Positions 12,001 to 24,117 are shown, numbered from the stretch's first letter. The stretch is DNA of 64,000 nucleotides from Xylogone sp. PMI_703 (GCA_021399445.1 JAJTUQ010000006.1:1736001-1800000), one strand, 5' to 3'. A program made the numbers and translations. Notes: generated by a model not told the origin, from the letters alone.

Positions 12001-14342
12001 ATGACAAGAAGGCGCGAACGCGATTCATCTGTGGCCAGCGTCACCAGGCAACGTCCAGGGCCACGATATCAACCAGGTGGCATTGTTGTAAACGAACCGA
12101 AGCGAAACGAGAAAGCCAACGAAAACGTACCGAGTTTCTATTACACCGTTGAAAAGAAGAAAGATCCAACTATACCATCTGTGCAAATCCGTGAGGCTGA
12201 ATCAGAGACTCCATTTCCACAACATCAATCATCTTTTTCGGGGGGCCGGAGTAGTCGAAATACGTTTAATAGGAGGTCATCGGCTGAAGTCTCACATGGC
12301 GAGACAGGTGGAAAAGAAGCATCACCCCATAGCTCTGAAGACCCAGTTAAGGGATCAAAATCACCGAAATCGACGGATGGTCGACCAAGATCAAGTTCAT
12401 CAACACGTGTGCTACCCATCTTCAAGCCCTCAGTATCTCCTATTCTCATGTGGCCAGTTATCAGAGCGAATCCTTCTCCGCATCCCAACGATTCTGCTAC
12501 TAATGGAAAGACAGCTCAACAAAGCGCAAATGATTCTAGCATTGTCGATATTCTTGACCGAGTCAATGAGCACTTTCTAGCCGATGATTACTATGAGCAT
12601 AATCATCTATATCTCGAAATGGGTCAGGCTACCAGACAAGAATCTATATTTAAATCTATTGAAGTTGAGCAGCCACTGAAAACGGAACCAATACTTAATA
12701 CTAAGAGTGTCCCTACCCAGGCAGATTCGACTGCACCCATTGAAATAACAGAGCCCAGTGTACAACATGGACGTAGACAGAATCTTCATCCAACGCTGCT
12801 ACGACCAGCAGACAGCGAAAAGGACAAAATCTTAACGCAGTTCTATGAAATCTCGAGCGAACTTCTAGATAGTTTCGTACCTACCAATTATCCTAACCCC
12901 GTAGTAGGTAGATATTATGGGGCTATGAGGAAGATAATTGAAGTAAGGCAGCTCAGTCAAATCCGCTGAGACGACACTTATTTATTTGCTGACTATTTAC
13001 TATTCAGATGCTCGTCGAATCACACTCTTTATATTTTGTGAAAGAGGGTAAAAATTCACCAGAACGAACAGTTTACATGATATATGATGGCTAGGGTAAC
13101 CAACCCCCTCGGAAAGCCTTCTCGAGTTGCGACAGATGCGGCAACAATAATATTTACAGACGTAAACCCAAGGCCTTTGAGCACCTTCGCCAAGTGCATT
13201 TCAAATCAGAGAATGGCGCTTTTGAAACACCGTCCACCTCTGAACTAGAGCGTTTGGTTAAACGAGTAGATCGCCGTAGTGTAGAGCGCCGTGCTGAAGA
13301 ACAACTCCGGGTTCTGAAGCGCTGTTGCCAGCATTTACTCAACCTCCAGATGGAATCACGCGAGATCCGAGATGGCGTTTCGACAGACGATAAAGTCCAC
13401 CAAGCGCGTTACCGGCTTCCTAAAGCTTTAGTCACGTCTTTCCAGCGTTTAGTCATGCTGTTAATTTACACTGCACACGTGCTTGATGTGATTGTAAAGA
13501 ACAGTGAAGGGTGGCTTAGCACGCACTGGGAGTCTGAAAATGATCATGAATATATGAAGGCGTACGATCATATGATCTTTCTCGGCAGCGGTGCGGAAGT
13601 TAACATGGAACAAGGGAAGCTGGATCTTTTGCAGATGATTCGGCTACAGGACTATACGAAAAGTGTAAGCTATGAGGCTGTGGGACCGGAATATATTCTC
13701 TCTATGGTCATGCATAACCTTCAAGGCGGTATCAATTGTAAGGATCTGATAGACGTGTATAAAGAATGGGCGGAAAGATTGGAATACCAAGTCAGCCTAC
13801 GTCCGAGAAAGCGCCTTCTGAGGGATTTCCAACAGCTCTTTGAGGAAATCAAAGCTTTATCCAACACACTCGATGACCAATCAACCATACTTGAGAATTT
13901 TCGACGCTGCCTCGTCCCAAATTCCTTCCGGACTACGACTGAAACCCGAGTGTCAATGTATTCCATCGAAAAAACTTTACTTTCTAAGACAGCTACTATG
14001 AACACAAGGTTGTACGAGGACTACCAAGAAATCAACCACAAAGTCGAGCGCCTTGTGTCCCAGACTAAAACTAGTATTGAAATTCTAGATGATGATCACG
14101 GTAAAGCGATCTTTGTATTCACAGTTGTGACACTTATTTTCCTGCCTTTGAGCTTTGTCGCTAGTCTACTTGGGATGAACACGGTAGATATTAGGAATCA
14201 AAACACAACCCAGTGGCTGTTTTGGGCAATTGCGTTGCCAATCACAGCAGTTGTTGTTGCTTTGGCATTGTTAGTTGCGTACCGATATGACGAGATGAGA
14301 GAGTGGATGGATAAGAAGACGAAGAAGGAACTTAGGCAATGA
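9097..14342 (+). CDS. Large CorA-like membrane protein with ubiquitin-like and zinc-finger-like segments
   Basis: Model: 9097-9285, 9413-9631, 9680-9835, 10052-10353, 10402-10441, 10495-10894, 10947-11113, 11278-12942, 13095-14342. The sum is 4386 nt (1461 aa). Splice phases match at every joint. An Arg/Ser/Pro-rich stretch is encoded near 10050-10350. A segment across the 11114-11277 intron (FRVTDPFERLFFFSL, then DECDLFLKDD) resembles the ubiquitin-like domain of fungal NLR-associated proteins. A long charged region fills exon 8. Exon 9 opens with CDRCG, and HLRQVH follows (C2H2-like). The C-terminus has two membrane helices with LGMN between them, as in CorA Mg2+ channels. If 9836-10051 is not an intron, an in-frame TGA at 9992-9994 breaks the gene. 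That segment reads as coding-like, so the point is open. A transport role is not proven; many fungal CorA-like proteins are uncharacterised. Confidence 0.75.
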
Positions 14343-15191
14343 GTTTGGGATATTTGATTGAGATTGTGATAAATTTTAATTAGCGCGCTGTATGATCCTT
14401 TTGTACTCCGTATGTTGCGATCTCCACTGAGATCTTGCGAGTGGATGATATATCAGTAAAATTGTGGATATGGCCTGTGCTCCATAGACTGGACACTCGG
14501 ATCACAATTCATCAATTCTATCGACACACCACTACTTTCAATTTGATCATTTTTTAACCACCTCACGTTATAATGCAAAATTACTGTGGTACAGGCCATC
14601 AGCAAGGTAAAAAATCTCCACTCTTCGCAAGAGGCCTTGTTCAGTGCTGCTTTTGACTAATTTCCGCAGCTTGGTTTGAGCTTGGTGTGAATTTCGATGA
14701 TTTAATGCAGATTCTAGCAAGGCTATAAAAGAGTCTTGAATTACTATATCCAGTTAGGCAAAGGACAGTGAATAGAATCCCTGGAGTAACGCTTGCAAGC
14801 CTCGCCACCCAAGTTTTTACCTTTCTTATGGCCTGTACAGTAGTAGCCAGCTCTAGAGCAAGTAGGAAAAATTTCCATTTACTAGAAACGTACTTAAAAA
14901 GCAACAAATGAATTTTGTTCCACATACAGTACACGCTTTTAGAAGTTTTTATACCCCATTTCCACAAATTTCTTAAAGGGCTGATCTGTACTGTAACTCG
15001 AGCCCCTGCCCGTTCGCTCCCCCACATTCCGATGTCTTGGCATTCACAACCTGTCAAACGTCGGAATCGTCGATCCATTATGCCACACTCAATACCAGCC
15101 CTGCAAAGTCACGATGATTTTTGAATATGCATTTGCATGGCCCAATTCATTATTACCTGCACAACTGGAAGCATTGGACTGATGACGTGTG
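14343..15191. other. Intergenic, holds a MITE-like element
   Basis: Apart from the inverted-repeat element at 14582-14844 I see no gene. Open frames here have no family resemblance. Confidence 0.5.
14582..14844. mobile_element. MITE-like element with about 34-bp terminal inverted repeats
   Basis: The left end (ACTGTGGTACAGGCCATCAG, then CAAGGTAAAAA) matches the reverse complement of the right end at about 14811-14844 (ACTACTGTACAGGCCATAAG, then AAAGGTAAAAA). The interior, about 195 bp, has no coding potential. The family differs from the 8.1-kb element. Confidence 0.6.
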
Positions 15192-15194
15192 CTA

Positions 15195-15454
15195 AATCTC
15201 TGCCGGTACGAGAGAGGAGAGAGAGCTTAAACGAGCACGTCAAGCTTGTCGTAATTGCAGGTGGGCAGCTGCATTGTAATCTAGCAACTATACTGCTTGA
15301 GTGATAGCTTATCTTGCTAACTCCTTCTCAGACGCAAGAAGGGTCGATGCTCTAGTGGGAAGCCTGTGTTTGCCTAATGTACCCAGCTCAAGCAGTCATG
15401 TCATTACGAGGCTACCCCACATTTCCCCTCCGGCGAGTCTTCCTTCGGTGACTG
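15195..15454 (+). pseudogene. Dead N-terminus of a Zn2Cys6 transcription factor
   Basis: Reads RARQACRNCR, then an intron 15261-15331 with donor GTGGGC, branch TTGCTAAC and acceptor CTCAG, then RKKGRCSSGKPV. The intron falls inside the finger, as it often does in this family. The expected C-x2-C-x6-C-x6-C-x2-C-x6-C spacing is preserved, but the fourth Cys reads TTT (Phe) and the codon before the fifth Cys is TAA. The sequence then continues CTQLKQSCHYE to a TGA near 15452. No activation or middle-homology domain is recognisable downstream. Confidence 0.65.
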
Positions 15455-16254
15455 AGAGTGTATGATATATACCCCTTTAGTCTCATATCTGGATCTGGCT
15501 GAGTGATCAATACTGATCAATACTAAACCGGATACCGTACTGGTTACGCGTGTGGCCCTTTTGGAATCTAAGTTGCAACTTCTCGATAGTCATACTTTGG
15601 AGTTGGTTTTTGATACCTACCGTTTGTGCATTGTTGCTGAAAGAACCATGTAGAAGCCTTAGTACCATACGGGTTGGTGAAACACAATTATGCACTATCA
15701 ATAATCCCCTTAATTAGCATCTCCCAACCAATGCTTCGACCGCAGTTGACCAAGTTTCTCAATTACCTGGACCATCAAGGCGAGAACTACCACTTTAACT
15801 TTCAAGTTAACTCCCGATAGTTTATTTGATAATTTCCCTCTTTTTCCAGTACTTCACTCTGCGGTACGGACTTATTTCCTGCGTTGTCGTAATCAGCCTA
15901 TCTCGTGTTTTAGTCAGGGCTATTTGTTCGAAAAGCTGGAGAGTGGACTTCTACCATGTTACCCGCCAATAGTTAGGTGGTACCTTAGGATTCTTGGAAT
16001 TCTTCCTCGTACCCGCACCATTACAGTCTCTAGGCGTGAACAGGGCCGCATTAAGCTGAGAAGAGTACTACCTGAGAAGAGCCTTATCGACCCCCCACCA
16101 TAGTGCACAACAAGTACCCGCCCGAAGCACCCTATTAGACAAGCGTCAGAATGTAAGTCATATTAGGCCATATTAGAAGAATTAATCACATTGATTATTC
16201 TACAATACCGCCACATACAATTCATAAAATCTTTTTAGCGTTGCTCTAACTCTC
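15455..16254. other. Intergenic, nothing recognised
   Basis: I found no gene, RNA or clear repeat in this stretch. Confidence 0.4.
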
Positions 16255-17931
16255 TTAATAAGTATATACAAAAAAGGGATTCTTCCTATCCGTTTGATCT
16301 GCAAAAGCTAACTTTTCCATCATCTTGGCTTTCTCCCTTTCACTCATATTTTCTAGTGTCTTTCTATTTTTCTTATTTAAATAGATATTGTAAAATCTCA
16401 ATACAAATATCATGAAACACAATGCTACAAGTGTTGCAACGATGGAAACTTTCCCAGAAATGTAACCAGGAGCTTGTTTGGCCTGGAAAGTCTGTGTCCC
16501 CAGAATATTACCAACAGCATATGCTATTAGTGTTATAGTATTTATGGTAACTTTCTTTGTATGTCCGGCAATATTTCTATCAATATTAGTAAATCAAATA
16601 GACAAGATAATGAAAAATACATACGAAGCATTCCAAGCTAATAATAGCATAAATGATGCGGTAGAAGTCCCTGCTATATAATAGGCGACAAGAAGTCCAG
16701 CCTTGTTCTGGGAATTATGATAATCCAATCCGATCATAAGGCTACCGGCAATGATAGTGGGTATAATAGGAATTAGCATGGTCAAAGACCTATCTCTCCA
16801 CCTGTCTGACAAATAGCCAGTAATTAATATGATTATAGCACTAATTATTCCTCCTGGAGTACTTATAATTAATGCTTGACGAGCTGAATAGCCAAATGTT
16901 GTGAGTAAGATGTTAGAAAAGCTAGAAATGCCACCATTTGGGATAGAACCAAGTAGTGTGCAAATACACACAATCCATGTTCGAAAGTCTTTAAAAGTTT
17001 CAATCATTTGCTCTTTTTTAAACACGGCGTTTTGCGTTCCACTGATTTGTTAGCAGTATTCTATTTAGTTAAGAAATGATTAACTTTACCTTTGATTATC
17101 CTTGACTCGGATCAAAGCGGCCATCTTCTCTGCATCAGAAAACCTTTTTGCCTTCACTGGTGAGTCAGGCAAAAAAATACACACTAAAGCTCCAATAAAT
17201 ATAGTTATTATCCCAATAACCAGAAAGAATATTCTCCAAGGAGCAAATTCCGTATGAGCAAAGCTTGTTCCATAAGCTAGAAATCCTCCAAACATTGATG
17301 CTAACCCATTGCAGATATAGAACCAAGATATACGTCGTCCTTGCTCCTCTTTCCTATACCACATTGCAATAATCAAAATCAAAATGGGGTCAACACAGCT
17401 TTCAAAGGCTCCTAATAATGTTCGGCATATTGCTAAACCAGCATATGTTGTGCATGCTGCATGGCAAGCAAGGATAAGACCCCAGCACATGACGTTCAAT
17501 CCCAGATATAATCCAAGTCTAGATATGTGTTGTGCTAAGTATTGTGTAGGAAATTCTGCTATGAGGAAGCCTATATAAAACAGCATTTATGTGTTTGAGT
17601 AATCTTGTCCCACTAAGTGAACATCTGTTCGGATTCCCATGATAGCTGCGTATGAAAGAGTTGTTTTATCCAGGAACTGGAGGAAGAAGACAACTGCCAA
17701 AAGTGGAATAATTGTAGAGTCGATTTTCCATATAAGTCTCTTCAATTTTTCAGGGTCTTCAAGGATACCGCTTCCCTGTACTGCAAGATCACCAGCAGAG
17801 GGGTGATTTTTAAGGAACGCTAGAGCCTCGTCGGCATATGCTAGATCCACTATGGCATCTCCATTTGGGTAGACATTGATATCGGACCTAATGCTTTGTT
17901 CCTTAGAATCCCCGACAAGTGATGTCGGCAT
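16255..17931 (-). pseudogene. MFS transporter of the allantoate/nicotinate permease type with an in-frame stop
   Basis: The minus-strand model 17931-17090, 17041-16625, 16576-16255 sums to 1581 nt. It follows the Dal5/Tna1-like anion:cation symporter pattern: a soluble N-terminus (IWKIDSTIIPLLAVVFFLQF starts helix 1), 12 expected helices and a charged C-terminal tail. Both introns are canonical (GTAAAG with TGCTAAC; GTATGT with TTACTAAT). A TAA at 17589-17587 interrupts the frame just after GQDYSNT. The next residues, LFYIGFLIAEFPTQYL, align without length change to the family's FYxGYLIAEFP block. The stop is therefore a point mutation (for example CAA to TAA), not a missed intron. Everything else is open, so the loss is probably recent, or the base is a sequencing error. 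Confidence 0.75.
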
Positions 17932-18650
17932 TTCGAAGACTTATATTGGCGAAACCGAGGGAACGTAAATGCTTATTGATAAAATTATCTCAGACTAAAA
18001 AGATGAGAGAATGGCTTGGAAGTATATATGTAAGGGCAGGTTACCAGCTTCTCGATTAGGCAACTCTTCCCTCAGTTGTAGAGAGTTCCTGGGCGAGTTG
18101 CATTACATGCAGTATGGATGCCTAACTTCTGCTCACTCTCTTCTTGCGTAGCCTCGTGCACTTGTGCAGAAGCCATCGGCCCAACTCAACAAGGCTATAA
18201 GGATAGCGGCTACTTTCGAAAAATTTTTCGAGTAAGGCAGAGACAAGGCGTCCAGACATTTCATAAGACGCAAAATATGTGTGGATCTATTTGCATATTT
18301 AGATGGGTCCCTGAAACGTAGCTGCACTGCTGAGAAATAAATTCAGCCGGTAAGAATCAAATACCGCACACCCCCTTTCAAAGCAATTGTTAATGGCAAT
18401 TAACTTGATGATTTTATTCGTGGCCTCGTGCTTGCAAGTACGAGCCCAATCTTCCTACTATTCATGCGGCTTGAAATTGGGCTACAATCGGACGGTGTTT
18501 ATACAACGGTCAGCGGAGAGCGTTCTCCCCCGAAGATTATCATTTACGAAACGAAACAGCCGAGAAAGTCTTCAAACATTCTGATACTATACACCTATTG
18601 ATTCATTTTGTATCACACAGTACAGCCTAAAACATTCTAATACCTTCACA
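17932..18650. promoter_or_regulatory. Divergent intergenic region between the MFS relic and the next gene
   Basis: It carries the upstream regions of two divergently oriented genes. A 64-codon open frame from 18393 starts with a signal-peptide-like stretch (ILFVASCLQVRA). It ends 70 bp before the next start and has no other support. Confidence 0.35.
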
Positions 18651-19362
18651 ATGGGCGTGGAAGTCATGCAATGGGATCAAGGAATCTATGAAACAATCCC
18701 CATCGACCGACAAGCATTCCGACGCGTGGAAGAAAGGCAGATTCCTGATAAAGTTTTTGCAGAGATTCGGTGAGGATTTGGCCTTTTTTAAAACTTTTTC
18801 TGCCAGACTAAAATACTGATACTCGCTTCCCCTCAGCTCTGTCTTCCAAACTTATGGCGTCCAAGATTATCTTGGACTCGGCGTGATACACCGTCATTTC
18901 TCTCTCGAGCCATCCGAACAGCTTGTCGAGTATCATCGTGTCACCACCCCCTGGCGTGTCAGCGACTTACCAAATTACCTCCAAGTCCGAATTTCACCCA
19001 AGAACTGGATGTTCATAAACGGAAATCTCTACCCGTACGAATTCCGCCTCGAAGATTCTGAGGCTCCAGCAGAACCATATAGCTTCCCACCTGGATTTGC
19101 AGAGGAGCTTTTAGAGGTGTTAAGTCGTCACGGCATCCAGGATATGTATGGATTAGTTAAGTTTGTTAAAGACCCGGACACGGCTCCGTCAACAATGTGC
19201 GAATTTACAGCTGGCCGAACAAGCTTTGTCGTGCCGTTCACGCCAGAGATGGAGAATTCTAAGATAGAGCATTCAACAATGTTGTTTGTAGTCTGTGAAA
19301 GCCCAAGGGGTTATTGTGGTATCGTGAAACCGGAAACCCCGACTACGCCACCTGGATCATAA
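18651..19362 (+). CDS. Conserved-looking fungal protein of unknown function
   Basis: Two exons, 18651-18769 and 18837-19362. The intron has donor GTGAGG and a pyrimidine-rich CCTCAG acceptor, and joins the frame as EIR/SVFQTYG. The protein is 214 aa, without a signal peptide or membrane helix. Visible features are HRHF, a WRVSDLPNYL stretch, and a C-terminal half with many hydrophobic strands and two isolated Cys residues. Coding bias and the clean splice joint support a real gene. I do not recognise the family well enough to give a function. Confidence 0.6.
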
Positions 19363-20349
19363 AAATGCAAGGGAAAGTCAATACTGAATGGCAATGGTAC
19401 AATTTCTACTACCTGATTTATTACTTTGCGGTAGATGAGGTCCTTTCAGCCATATCTATAAATAGTCAATGAGTGTCAAGACAGGTTTTTCACAGTACTT
19501 CGCCTTTTTTGAATTGATGAAACATATTATTATGTTTGTACGTACTTAAGAGAGAAAAGAAATATGAGCCGCGGGTGTGCCTTTACGAAGACAGAGAAAA
19601 TTGAAGAACACTTATGACTGGCGTGAAACATATAAACAGAGCCTCATAACTTGGCCATTTTGGTTGTTAAGTTCATGATGGGCTGGCTAGCGCCTCTGTT
19701 TCTGAGCGCTATATCTGCTGAAGAAAACGTCATCATTCTTTCCGTTCATGCCGGCAGCTATCGCCACATCTGTTGAAGGCTGGGCTTCCTTACGTCCATT
19801 ACTGTGACTGCCAAGAAGGGCTGCTGGCGGCCTCAAACTCACGTAAGTGGGTATTATGCCAATCAAGATTCATATCAAGGCTTCTATATCGGCTATTAGC
19901 ATGCAATCATATTGTTATAATGATAGAAAAAAGCAAATGAACAAACAAGAACAGATTGAAAGATGGGCAAAGGGAGGTGGAGTGGGGGACGATAAGAATA
20001 AGCAAGGCTCTCGAAACGTTAATTCTCTACCGTTGCAACGCTGTGTCATCGGCTACACCGCGTTGACACCGCATTAACACCTCGCTGCAACCGGCAAGGA
20101 ATCGCAGCCATTTCGGGAAACCACGTGACCACAGCGTTCGCCATGCGACTTGTGAGTATTCGTATCAAGAAGGAAGTTTCCGAGAAGGATTAAGCAGCGA
20201 TGCTTGCTGCATCAGGTAGGCTTATATATATTTCTGGATAGAGGGGTTATGGCGCATCTTTCAGCATCCGGATACACTTTGGCACATCTGCTGAGGCATA
20301 TAGCGTAACACTAACACACACGTTTACGACAATCATCACCATTACCACC
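19363..20349. other. Intergenic, nothing recognised
   Basis: No gene or clear repeat is visible. The part at 20240-20440 is open on the minus strand with one hydrophobic stretch, but it overlaps the better-supported plus-strand exon that starts at 20350. Confidence 0.4.
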
Positions 20350-21035
20350 ATGACACCCACAAGTGCGGGTCCTATATGCCCTATATCTCTAGCCAACATG
20401 GCTGGCATATGCAGGATACGAGAACCAACGCCAAGGGTCATGACAGCTATTGCATTTGCACAGGTAAGTCGGGGTTGTGCATGATTCTCCTAAGCTCCCC
20501 TATTCCCTCCACCTTTATCTGTCTCCCGGTTGTCCCGGCAAGAGTTTGGACTAATCCACAGTGTGTATCACTGCACTAGATTATTTTCCTTCTCACGCGA
20601 ATCTTTTGTCAGGCATGGTGTCATCAACCCTATCGTTCGGGCGTTCTCTGTGACATCTTATCCACAAGTCTGCAAATTGGCAGCTGCATCACCAGCCTCA
20701 TCGTATCACAGAAAGGGAGTGCATGGACCCGCCGGCAATCTAATCCAGATGGCTCTCTTTCCAACTGTGGCTCCGGCGCAAGCAATCAGCACGATGTAGG
20801 CAGCCTGGCAGGTTCTGATGGCTCCTCGGTCACCTACTCCAGATGGGTACAGGAGACCCAATCGGTAGCTGAAGACGCAAATCCATATCTGGATCCTTCC
20901 TTTATCCTTAATGATGCTGATGGTGTGCTCCTACGCGACCTGGTGGTCAAGGCAGCGCACAGCGGCTATGGGATGCCGCCTATGGAACGCTGGCTGTCAG
21001 TAGACGACGAACCTGCACCGATAGTACAGGCCTAG
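20350..21035 (+). CDS. Small two-exon protein, unrecognised
   Basis: Exon 1 20350-20463 (38 codons) ends at a GTAAGT donor. Exon 2 20613-21035 follows a TTTTGTCAG acceptor in the same phase and stays open for 140 codons to TAG, giving 178 aa. The second exon reads like real protein: a Ser/Asn/Gly-rich linker, then SSVTYSRWVQETQSVAED and an acidic end with PPMERWLSVDDEP. No catalytic motif or localisation signal is clear. The evidence is the long open second exon and the phase match. An alternative is a decayed C-terminus of a larger gene. Confidence 0.4.
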
Positions 21036-22103
21036 ATGTGCAGTGACAAATCCGGTTAAGAGCCTTATAGGTGCAGCCAAGTATGGCCATTCAGACGAGA
21101 ACTCTTATGGCCTAGCATCTAATAATGTGCGTGGATATTGGATGGCTTCCTTTTCGTGGCTTGGCCGAGGGTACCCTTTTATTTATAGACTAAAAGAGCG
21201 GCGGGGGCGAAGGTTCAGTTGGGAGTGTGAATGTGACGTTGTTTTATCCTTCCTTGTGTATTCAAAGAATGAACTCGGTTCTGCATTGTGTAAAAGTACA
21301 GAAAAGGGAAAAGAATGGAGGGATTCTGAGATACTGAGAGGGGGCCTTTTAACCGCATTGATCATGGCAGATATTCTAGCGTCATAGAGGGGCATAGAAA
21401 AAGAAATGAACTTCAGAAAACCACTCCAATTGGCTAGAACTATTGTTTTTTATTATGATGAATCTACCTAGGCATCCAGTCTTGTGACATCATTACAGAA
21501 TTACACGACGTAATCCACGTAACTCGGAATGCGAACCATACATTAGTATTGATCGGATCAATGAAACCGGTATGGTTGTGATTCAGAAGATGGTCAGGAG
21601 CAACCAGCTCTCACTCTCGATTTCTTCATAGAATCATACGCTACACATATACGTGTACAAGCTTGCATATCTTGACAAGGTATTATATTTTATAGCAATG
21701 CCTCATCCCATTCTACAGAAATAGTTGCATAACTGTTTGGCAAATATAGGCATAAACACCGTTAGACTTGCAAAGTCGCACTGTAATACTTAGATCAAGC
21801 CATTACTTCATATCTTTCACCTCTTCACGATCATATTCCCAAGAGCACTCGAGGCAAATTTTCTATTGTATGGATAGTTCATTTATTTCGGTTGTGTAAT
21901 GTGCAGCCGTGACACTGCTGAATATGGAGAGGTTCTGCAACCGGGTAACACCTTGTCCAATCAAGGCGGGTGATTGACGCCAGACATATCTAATACTGAC
22001 ACGCCCCATATTTGGGGGTATATCTTGTATTCTCTGGATTTTCTTGTCTGTCAATGGTAAATTCAACTCGCTCACTCCTATAGCAACAGAAAAACGAGTT
22101 CTC
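21036..22103. other. Intergenic, nothing recognised
   Basis: I see no gene or repeat here; it includes the P450 promoter. Confidence 0.4.
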
Positions 22104-24117
22104 ATGGAATCTTCCCTCCTTCTAGTAGAGATCCTAGGTGCGATAGTGTTAGGTATAGCCTCACACATCCTGCTCTTTATGCGGGGTGAGCTGGACAACT
22201 ATGCTATTCCAATCACATTGTCCTTCATCTTAGGATTCTTTCTCACAGTCATATTCATTTCGTTCCAACTGAATTCCATCCTCGGAGGCATCATTGTGGG
22301 GAGTCTGTTGTCATTTCTTTACCAAGTTACCCTAGGAACTAGCATCCTCATCTATCGTCTCTTCTTCCACCGTTTATCTTCGTTCCCTTCATCGAGGTTT
22401 TATGTGCTGAGCAAAATAGTTGCTGCCTACTATGCCGCCCGCACGGGACGCTACTTTGCCATAGTCCAAAGAATTCATCAACACTACGGAGACATTGTTA
22501 GGATTGGTAATGTTTCCCAGTGTGTGATTTTTATTTTCCTGCAGTTTTCCTATATGTGTAACTTCGATGCTCGCTAACTTTCTCCAGGGCCTTGTGAGAT
22601 CTCGATTAACAACGTTGACGCCCTCGAACCGCTCTACGCAGGATACTCACTTTGTGAACGAGGACCATGGTACAACCTCTATGGCCCTCGACTGATTCTT
22701 CACCGAACCCGCAACCGACAGGCTCATGACCTGGAAAGAGTGTTCTGGGAACATGGATTGCGTAATCAAAGTTATGGTGCATCAAAAACTTGAGGCCAAA
22801 TAAATATGTATCTGACCTGCTACGTAGTTCTTGATAACTATATTGACCGGATTAAACATCAAGTTCAGGTGCTCCTCAAAGGGATGCCCCAGAAGGAAGG
22901 TGTCCTCAACATCACGGCCGAACTAGAGTTGTATTCTTTCAATGTAATGGCAACTACGGTGTTCAGCACTTCCTATGAAGGCCTTCGACGTGGGGAAGCT
23001 TTCAAACTTATTGATAAACTGAAATGTGCTCAAGGACAGCTAGGAATTTGGGGGCATATCCCATGGGCATGGTTCTTCTCGCCTTATTTTCCAGGCGTAT
23101 TCAACGGTAATTGTGGCTTCCACGATGCATCCCAGAATATCCTAGACTACAGACTAAAGGTGTTTATCAGATCACAAATAGCAGAGCTATAAGAGTGAAA
23201 CAGCTGACATATCTATCACAGAGAACACCGGATACGCCAGACCTCATCAGTTGGCTCCAACAAACGGAGGGAGATCCACGTGGACCTGGGTTCCCATTAT
23301 CAGAAGAGTCGCGGCTGGCAATAGTATCTTCATTGTAAGTCGTGAATAAGTTTAACAGGGTATTTAATTTATTATGTTATTCACTATCAGCAGTGTATCG
23401 AATGCTGCGGCCCTTATCTCCAGTTTGTTCTACCTCTCCTGCGATTCCGACACACTACACGAGCTTCAAACAGAAGTGACTCCAGTGGTTCGCACCCAAG
23501 AATTCAACATGCGCAGAAGCTACCCGGTGCTTGATTCTGTCATCAACGAAGGGATGCGTCTGCAGCCTGTCATTCCGGACGGTGGCCAGAGAAAGACGCC
23601 ACCCCAAGGCATTCAAATCGGCCAGAGGTGGATACCTGGAGATGTGGTGATCAAAGTCCCAACCTACACAATTTGTCAGGGTGAATAAACATCATTGTTG
23701 GAGATTACTCCAGCGTAAATATAATACTAATGGACTGACTAGATGCACGATACTTCGAATATCCTAATTCGTTCATTCCGCACCGGTGGACGAAGAGGAG
23801 AGAGTTAGTCAAGGATAAACGAGCATTCAGACCATTCTCACTGGGTTTGTTGACCCCTATCTATCCCTCAATCCAGGCTAAGGGAGCTGGAACCTGATTT
23901 CTAAAACTGACTGTATCTGCTGATAGGTGCCTACGACTGCGTCGCGCAGGAGCTGGCACTCATGGAAGTCCGAACAGCCATAGCCTATCTAGTTAGCTAT
24001 TTCGATTTCTCGCTCGATTGTCGAACTAATCCTGCTGAATTTGAAAACTCAGGAAAAGAATGCTTCTCGATGGTTTTTGGGCCATTATGGATCCGTGTTA
24101 GATCTCGTGGTGCTTAG
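22104..24117 (+). CDS. Cytochrome P450 monooxygenase with atypical I-helix and heme-loop residues
   Basis: Seven exons: 22104-22506, 22588-22761, 22828-23159, 23204-23334, 23391-23680, 23743-23844, 23927-24117. They sum to 1623 nt (540 aa) with no internal stop. The N-terminus has about three hydrophobic segments (ER membrane anchor). P450 landmarks follow: YGDIVRIGPCEISI, the ExxR motif EGMR near residue 400, FIPHRW, and FSLGAYDC with the heme-ligand Cys near 482. Two departures stand out. The oxygen-activating I-helix AGxDTT is replaced by SSFSVSN. The residue two after the heme Cys is Ala instead of Gly. Part of the C-helix region is short at the 22762-22827 intron. The enzyme may act on an unusual substrate, or may be losing function. 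It would be expected to work in secondary metabolism or detoxification. Confidence 0.8.

Noticed and set aside
14641..15078. 145-codon minus-strand frame
   Set aside because: It runs through the MITE-like element and has no family resemblance.
18393..18584. Short frame with a signal-peptide-like start
   Set aside because: Only 64 codons inside a promoter region, ends 70 bp before a better gene; hydrophobic runs of this length occur by chance.
20247..20441. Minus-strand frame with one hydrophobic stretch
   Set aside because: Overlaps the plus-strand exon at 20350-20463, which has a donor site and an in-phase partner exon.
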